DNA from: Hygrophila difformis
Taxonomy: Eukaryota > Streptophyta > Magnoliopsida > Lamiales > Acanthaceae
DNA length: 64,000 nt
Direction of reading: 5' to 3'
NCBI GenBank assembly: GCA_030278955.1
Contig: JAOANR010000011.1
Coordinates: 50,455,417-50,519,416 of the forward strand
The translations under genes and the position numbers were made by a program. The first letter of the stretch is position 1, and the number at the start of each line of letters is the position of its first letter. Below are positions 57,322 to 64,000 of this stretch, one piece after another. Below the pieces are notes generated by a model. That model saw only the letters and a program-made list of their open reading frames with translations, was not told the DNA's origin and did no database searches.

Positions 57322-59371
57322 TTTTTTCGGTAAAAGTGGGGGGCCGGAGCCGGTTTTATTCAAAAATAAGATGCGAGTGGGACAAGCCCATCGAATCATG
57401 GATCAAAAGATCCCGTACAATATCCGGGGGAAGACTAAGATGTTCGGTATCAAAAGGGAATTGCTTATCATGCAACAACAAGTCACAAACCATATTGATC
57501 TCTCTTGGAATATTCATAAACTTGAGGTTCCAATTCAGATTCTTCATTTGCTGAATTTTACTGAAGACATCTGAATATGCTCCGTGGGTATCTTCATTGG
57601 AAGTGATCAAGTGGATAGCTTGGCTGCTGTCGCTTTCAATCTCCAGATTTGTTATCCCCAAGTCCCAAGCCTCTTGAAGGCCAAGTAATATTGCCCAAGC
57701 TTCAGTTTGTAAACTATGCATGGGACTCCTTTTCATATGAATACCACCAATCCATTTGCCTTCGGAATCACGAATAACACCGCCAGCCGAACTATAGGAA
57801 GAGGAAGAATTGCCATCACAATTTAGCTTGAACCATCCTGCGGGGGGGCTTGGTCCATCTTGCATGGGATAATTGCCAGCTTCTTCGACCATAAAGTCTG
57901 GATGTTGTGAGGGACGAAATGAAGTCACGACTTCGACTGAGAATACTGAGGTGAAGTCTATCCCAATGAGGATCAACTTGGCTGTAGAATAGTCTGCACC
58001 TGGCCTTCCAAATGTACCATTACCCGATTGCAAAGGTTGCTGCTTCAAGGTTGCTGGTCACCGTGTTAAGATTGTTATCTATCCAACTTTGGATAGAAGA
58101 ATTCCAGGAAGCGTTTTGAGAAGCCAAGATTGGTCCAAACACGGGATGATGCAGGACAATCCCTAAGGACGTGAATGGAAGTGTCACTTGCACCACATAT
58201 CCAGCAGCTATCGTCTTGGCTAAGGAATCTCATGCACCGTTCAAAATCGGTAAGAATCTTATTATGGTAGCACAGCCAGAGGAAGACTCTGGATCTTTGA
58301 GGGCAAGGCCATCTCCAAATGAGTTTCCAAGTTTTGGATGGAGGGTTGAGAGGATGGAGGTGACGATTTAAAACTTCCCTCGCACTTCTCGTTGAGAACT
58401 TTCCATCGGGACAAAGGCTCCAGAAAGGGCGATCATCAGGGTCTGATTGCAAGGGCGGGCTATGCTGGCTAATAAGGTTGAGAATGTTGGCAGGGAGCAA
58501 TAAGGTCAGTTCGTTCATGTTCGAATCCTCACCATCAACATAAGACTCCAGGGTGCGATCCAACTCCCAGTCAGCAAGCATCCTGGTGGAATGGTCCTGC
58601 AAGACAAGATCTTTATCAAGCCACTTATCATACCAAAATAGAATCCTCTTACCATTACCCCTTTTCCATCCAATCAGTGGAGAAAATTTAGGCCAAACGC
58701 TCATGAGATCCTTAGCAAAGTAGGATAATGTCTGTGGATTTTGCTTCAGTTTATTTCGTTTCCACCCAAAACGAAATCGAAGGAGTTTAGCCCAAATGGT
58801 GGAATGATGAAGAAGTCCCCAGCAGCTTTTCATGAGTAATGCTTCGTTTAATTATTGGAGGCAATGAAATCCCAATCCGCCAAATGCTATGTCAGTCGTG
58901 ATCTGCTCCCACGCAACGAGATGAATTTTCCTGTGGTCTCTTGAAGATCCCCATAAAAAGTTTCGACATAAACGCTCTATATCAGAAATCACTCTATTAG
59001 GAAACTTCAAGACCTGCATGGGATAGATAACGATAGATTGAATGACAGATTTAATGAGTGTAATCCAACCTGCTAAGCTTAAGTATTTGCAAGACCAAAT
59101 ATTGAGTTTAGCATTGATCTTATCAATGATAAAATTGAAATGAGAAGTTGTGCGTCTTCCTGATTGTATAGGAATTCCAAGATATAAACCAATCTCTGGA
59201 GATCTAGAAATATTAAGACTATTCTCAATAATCATCCTAGTATCACTGGATACAGCTTTCCCAAAAATAATTCTAGATTTAGAGAGGCTAATAGAGAGAC
59301 CAGATCTATAACAGAAATCAGAGATAATGGAATTAATGATATGAACTTGCTCAATGCTAGCTTTAGAGAAT
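57322..59371 (-). mobile_element. 5'-truncated L1-type LINE
   Basis: Flanked by the 19-bp duplication AAATTCCTCTCATTCTTTT (57303-57321 and 59372-59390), with a T run after the left copy, the poly-A tail read on the opposite strand. It encodes the second half of a LINE ORF2 on the minus strand. About 2.05 kb remain. It sits upstream of the dehydrogenase gene in the same orientation, where it may separate that gene from distal promoter DNA. Confidence 0.9.
57356..59360 (-). pseudogene. LINE ORF2 remnant: end of reverse transcriptase, zf-RVT, RNase H
   Basis: Three consecutive minus-strand frames. 59235-58852 holds the reverse transcriptase C-terminus (YLGIPIQSGRR, LSLAGWITLIKSVIQSIVIY, FLWG). 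58833-58075 holds the linker and the zinc-binding zf-RVT region (RVFLWLCYHNKILT, CWICGASDTSIHVLRDC). 58048-57356 holds RNase H (FKLNCDGN, GGVIRD, EAWAILLGL, EIESDSSQAI). The frame is interrupted at two places (about 58840 and 58060), and the 5' half is missing, so the copy is dead. Confidence 0.88.
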
Positions 59372-59390
59372 AAATTCCTCTCATTCTTTT

Positions 59391-60660
59391 AATTGCTCAT
59401 TTAGCTATTTTTATCAAAAAATTTAACGTAATTATATAAAATTATTAAATTTTTACAAATTATATTATATACTTAGTATAATTTAAACTATTAATGATTA
59501 AAATGTATTTCGAAATACACGAAAAATTGGAATAATGAAAATATTTCAAAATAGAGAAAATTAATGAACAGTGTCAAAAAAAATCAAACCAGACACATTA
59601 GCTGGGACGGAGGGAGTATTTTAAGATTACTAGTAAAAAATTGGGTTCCAAAACAAAAATGAAAATTGATTTTATACTCCCTACATCCTACTTATAGTAT
59701 TACATTTTGTCTATATTGTCCCTACTCTCTTTTTATTTGTATAAATGTTTAAAACATTTTAAATTTAAACCTATTAATAGTCTCTACATGCTAGCTATAT
59801 TGCAGAAGCAATGACAAAGACGAGCACACCTCCAATGCTCATCTTCATCAATAAAGATGAGATGACATAGAGAGTCCCATGGCTATGATAGCCTTCTTAA
59901 TTAGGGCTAAAAAAGATAAAGCAAAAGAAAATGAGATAAATCGAGTGCCCCACCTACAGGAAGTTCTCTTGTGGGACTTTCAACATCAAATAATAGAGAA
60001 TGTCTTGAGACTTTAACGGGAGGATGAACATAAAGGTAGATGTTGAAGGAAATGGAAAATCCACATTTTTTTTATAGGTGAATTTATGTTTATTGATAAT
60101 GGCACAGTGGCAGATGGTAAGAGGGGCTTGGGAGTTGTTGCGCCCGAAATCAAAATTTTAAATTGATTTTATGTACATTTTAGTTATGGTAGAAAATATT
60201 TTTTTATAATTCCGTCCATCAAAGCTTCAACTTTGCCACTAAGGTCTTATATAGTATTATAGTTGTGTAAATTTTAATTACAGCAGAGTGTATTTTTTTT
60301 TAAAAAAAAATTTACGCATCTGAGAAAACAAAAGGAAAAAAGAATGTATCATATATCTTCCTTGACGAGTTTTTTTTTTTTTTTTAAATATAGACTCATA
60401 TGTTATTTAATCTTAATAAATAAAATAATGAACTTGGCTTTCCATTTGGTAAACCACCTTATAGTGTTTAGCATTTGTCCTACATCCATGACTGCTATTG
60501 TTGGAAGATTTTATTTTTTTTTTCTCTACTGAAGTGTAGCTTTCCATTTCGTATACCGGCTTATGGTGCGATTGTAACTATGGAAAGATTGTTGAAAGAT
60601 TTTTATGTATTGAAGTTTATTAAGAGGGATTTACATAACAGGCTGGCGCTAAACCTCAAC
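59391..60660. other. Intergenic DNA with MITE remnants
   Basis: GGGACGGAGGGAGTA at about 59604-59619 is one Stowaway end, and CTCCCTACATCCTA near 59676 is another; their partner ends are missing or decayed. No gene was seen. Confidence 0.45.
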
Positions 60661-60661
60661 A

Positions 60662-60926
60662 TACTTCCTCCGGTTTTTTTTGGTTAGCTACAGTTTGACA
60701 AATGCTATTGTTCACTTATATACTTTGACTTAAAGTTTTATTATGGTTATATAAGTTAAAATTTAGCCAAATGAGATCTTGTTAGATTCGTCTCGTCTTA
60801 TAGTTTTTAAATATCGAACTTTTAGAATTTTTACTTATACTGAATTTGAGTTATTAATGGTTTAAAACGTGCATTGGACTGCGTGCTGAGTGGGTCCGTA
60901 GCAATCTTTAAAAAACAGAGGAAGTA
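60662..60926. mobile_element. Stowaway-like MITE
   Basis: Ends TACTTCCTCCGGTTTTTT and AAAAACAGAGGAAGTA, internal GACTTAAAGTTTTATTATGG and GATTCGTCTCGTCTTAT as in related MITEs. A further end ATTCCCTCCGTCCGAGG starts at about 60943 with no partner seen. Confidence 0.65.
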
Positions 60927-61099
60927 CATCATAAAAAAATAATATTCCCTCCGTCCGAGGTGAACTGTGTTGTCTGATTTCTTGTCATTGTTTATTGTTT
61001 AACTTTAATCAATTTTATTACAAGTATGTATTGTTGCTTTTATTGGATTTATCTAATCGTATGAATTTAGAATATATATTTTGCATTATTTCTACTTAT

Positions 61100-63602
61100 A
61101 TATATACTAAAACCCCAGTGGCGCGCGCCATGCTGCGCGCACACAGTGAGGATAAAACATTATAGGAAATTGTAATAAGACACTAAAAATCAAAATGAAA
61201 GCAAAATTGAGATAAATTTAATTATGAAATTTGATATAATGCATCTTGCAGCACGGATCTGTACAAATATAACAAAAATGTGTTCAGAAATAGATTGCCT
61301 GCAACCAATAAAGAATTATTTCCTGAAAAAAGGAAAAGAAAAGAAAAGTTCCGAATATGATGCAAAGAACCTCTGTATCTTTACTACAACAGCAAACCAA
61401 GAAACTGTTCACATAAGGAAAAGAAGGTGTTTTCATAAGTACATGCCAAACATGCAAGGATTGCAACTTTATACGAATAATAAAAAATTCACCTTTGATT
61501 TTAAAGCCAATGAATGATATTCAGTTGTTTCGGCAGCAACATTTAAAATAGTAAGTCACGACATTTAATAATGCATGCATTTCCTTTCAATAGCAAATTC
61601 AACCAACGAAAAATGGGGTGGAGAACTCTACGTTTTGGAGCACACTTTAGTCAAAGAACATGATTGTTGCCCCATAGATTTTAGACTATCACTAAGGTAG
61701 CTAATTTACCAAACTCCAGTTCTTCCACAGACACTGTGGAAAACCTACTAAAACAGATCAACAAGCCAAAAGCCAAAATAACATTGCTGAACCAAGTACA
61801 GGGTATTTAAGTTTAAAATAAGAGTATTTGTTATCTCAAAATCAACTGCAAACAATGAATTGGTTATTAGGTGCAGAATATTAGTATATGGTGGAAATTT
61901 ATCACATAAGAAAAGAAAAATGCAACAAAACATGGCCCTTCCAGATTGTTTAAGCCAAAAAAAGTACGGAATCTGACCCAATTAGCAGCAACCGAAAGAG
62001 AGAACGAACAGTATGCAGCCGCCGAATGAATGAATACGAATACAGAGATGTGGTTGCATTTTTATAGACAGGCAAAAACCTCCACTGCCCTCCAACGGTC
62101 AAACTTTATATGCTCTACTGGGCTGGGCTGCAGGCTATTTTTTGAAGCACATTTAAAAGAAACTTTATGGACATTAAGATTTTACGGCCTAAATTAATCT
62201 GAGATCGCTGCTAATTAATCAATTAATTACAGTCAGTAGATAATGATTTAAGGAAACAAAGTACAAGGATCTCTGCATATATATAAAACAAAAATAGTAG
62301 AGGTAACAAAGTGCAAGTGTCAACTTCTTCAACGGGTCTTATATTGCCTCAATAGCATCCCCACAAATGTTAACTTATTCTAATATACTTTACCAACATT
62401 TTAAGATATCAGAGCCCACCCCAACAACAATTAATGACCTTGCAAAATTTGAGAATAGATTCATAACCAAAATCGACATCAAAGACAAATGCACACCCAG
62501 CTATCCTTATCCAGAGCTTTCTGCATACCAAAAAAGTAGTAATTGGTTCATCTTAAACATACAAGTAAAGAAGTAACATTGATGTAATGAAGCACTGACC
62601 TTGGGTTGAGTAGTGAATGGCCTCAACCAAGCTCCAATAACAGATCACTCGCGCTCGCCTAAGGTTTTGACTGTCCAAATATTAATCTCTTGGGGGAAGA
62701 GAATTCTCAGCCACTACTTAGAATTTCCCAGCATGTTCAAAACACTGGTGCAACTGTCCGAAAACCCAGACCTTAGCTGCAACAACAATCTGAATGTCTA
62801 TAGCGTCTAAACCATTTGACAACACCAGATCAAGAATTAACATATTCAGAAGAAAGCTGCATAGGATCATAAGCTCCAAAATCATATGAATTTTTGCACT
62901 GCATCAGTACCAAGGTGAGAATTTTTGCAATTAAATCCACCTGACAAGCTAGGAAAGCGCTTGCGATATCCGGTTCTCCATTTTCCAATAAGAGGCAGCG
63001 TAGAACTCTGTAAAACAAAGATTGATTATGAAGTTATGAATGCGAAATTCTAACATCAAATATACATCAATTGTTCTTCTCAATCATAAAATCTAGCAAA
63101 CATAATAAAACAAAGTCAGTGAAGCCCCAAACATAGGTAGTGGCATCTGCACAAACTTCACTCTTTAAAAATATCATGGATTCAGGAGTTGAAATGCGTT
63201 CCCAATCCTAGCTTATCCTAGGACTTAAAAATATCATGGATTCAGGAGCACATAGGGATTTTTTGTGCAGGTGGTTATTCAATCCTTATCCTTATCCTCA
63301 ATCCCTTTCTTAACAAACTATAAAAATATCATGCAACTGAAACCAGGATTCCAATTGTGGATGGAGGGGACAGAACAACAAATTTCAAATACATTTTTCC
63401 TATAAAAATCATGAGATAGATAAATATGAACGAACATATTTTAAGTCTTTCAGCACACACAAGGACATAAGAAAGCTACGAGCTGACAATTACATAAATC
63501 AATTTCTAACCAATTAATGAAGGCAAAGGACAGTGAAAAATGAATTAGAGGTGCATGAAGAAAAATACAAGAGAACCACAGAACAATATAAATGTTGCTT
63601 AC
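61100..63602. other. Mostly unassigned; downstream or intronic region of the MIC60-like gene
   Basis: A palindromic GGCGCGCGCCATGCTGCGCGC stretch cut short of its full length lies near 61121. Several frames under 100 codons occur. One at 62830-63018 (-) reads LLLENGEPDIASAFLACQVD and could be an exon, but it matches nothing recognised. No transposon ends were seen. Confidence 0.35.
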
Positions 63603-64000
63603 AACCTTTTTAAGAATGACTTCCCTCTCAGCATACATGAGTTCCCTAACCCTAGCATCCTTGAGTTCCTTTTCATACTTCTCCTGAATGGTTATAGTTA
63701 TGCTAGCAGAAACTAAAAAATATGATTTAAAGCTTCAAGCTACAAAAAGGGACAACCTTTTGAATTGGTTGTAATGCCATGAAAAATGCAAACTTCTCTA
63801 GAATAACTAAGTTGCCAATCTGTAGCTTATTTTAGTAGAAGTACAAAATTGTCATCTCATAAGTCCTAACCTTGATTGCTCTTTTCTCTTCACTGGAAGA
63901 TCGAGCATCCAATTCTACTTGCCTCTCCTCAACAGCATGGATGGTTTGCAAGAAGTCGAGAACTAATTTCCCGTCATTTGTTATGAACCCATCACCAGAA
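63603..64000 (-). CDS. MIC60/mitofilin-like gene, two exons visible, cut by window edge
   Basis: Exons at 63871-64000 (continues beyond the window) and 63603-63683 (81 nt) join to read KLVLDFLQTIHAVEERQVEL ... EEKRAIK | EKYEKELKDARVRELMYAER. The charged coiled coil with EKYEKELKDAR and RELMYAE resembles the mid-region of plant MIC60, the inner-membrane organiser of the mitochondrial MICOS complex. The donor at 63870 (GTTAGG) and the acceptor before 63683 (CAG|GAGAAG) are acceptable. After ILKKV the frame should continue with the long coiled coil and the mitofilin C-terminal domain, but none was found in the 2 kb downstream on this strand. The gene may have larger introns, or this may be a truncated copy. 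Confidence 0.5.

Overview
The window is nuclear DNA of a flowering plant. The evidence is spliced genes with GT-AG introns and plant-only families: a WRKY factor, CLASSY-type SNF2 fragments, Athila and Tork retrotransposons, a Mutator-like element (MULE) with a DUF1985/Ulp1 gene, and Stowaway MITEs. The codon and intron style is that of a eudicot, perhaps an asterid, but the species cannot be fixed from the sequence. About 40 kb of the 64 kb is mobile DNA, much of it nested.

Layout. (1) About 1-33990 is one large MULE. Its two ends carry clusters of the motif CGGACCAAG in both orientations. Two genes point inward from these ends: a spliced DUF1985/Ulp1-like protease gene on + (about 384-8463) and an apparently intact three-exon transposase gene on - (28294-32523, 861 aa). 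Between their 3' ends lies captured host DNA: three copies of the same fragment of a CLASSY-type SNF2 gene. Two of these face each other across a loop of about 32 nt and form a long hairpin. CLASSY proteins recruit Pol IV for RNA-directed DNA methylation, the pathway that silences such elements. (2) A 17.8 kb Athila-like Ty3/Gypsy element (10126-27968) has inserted into one hairpin arm, with TSD CAAGG. Its 2107-bp LTRs are nearly identical, its gag-pol is open (12364-17985), and it has two extra paralogous genes (19981-21903 and 22977-24431). Each of its three genes is preceded by a four-unit array of GCGCCA/TGGCGC palindromes. (3) A Tork-type Ty1/Copia element (35111-40223, minus strand, TSD ATATA, one frameshift in pol) lies just outside the MULE.

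(4) From about 40 kb on, the DNA is host-like and AT-rich: a group IIc WRKY gene (43115-44831, -), a 5'-truncated LINE (46615-47029), three Stowaway MITEs, a tRNA-derived SINE (about 52.3-52.46 kb), and a four-exon short-chain dehydrogenase/reductase gene (54603-57038, -). A truncated LINE with 19-bp TSDs (57322-59371, -) sits just upstream of the latter. Two exons resembling MIC60/mitofilin run off the right edge (63603-64000, -).

The most notable content is the MULE: transposase, DUF1985/Ulp1-like protein, a dense short motif repeated in its noncoding ends, and an inverted repeat made from a gene of the host silencing machinery. Together these suggest an element that may interfere with its own silencing. 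That reading is inference. Domains, exon phases, TSDs and repeats were read directly from the sequence; no database search or alignment program was run.
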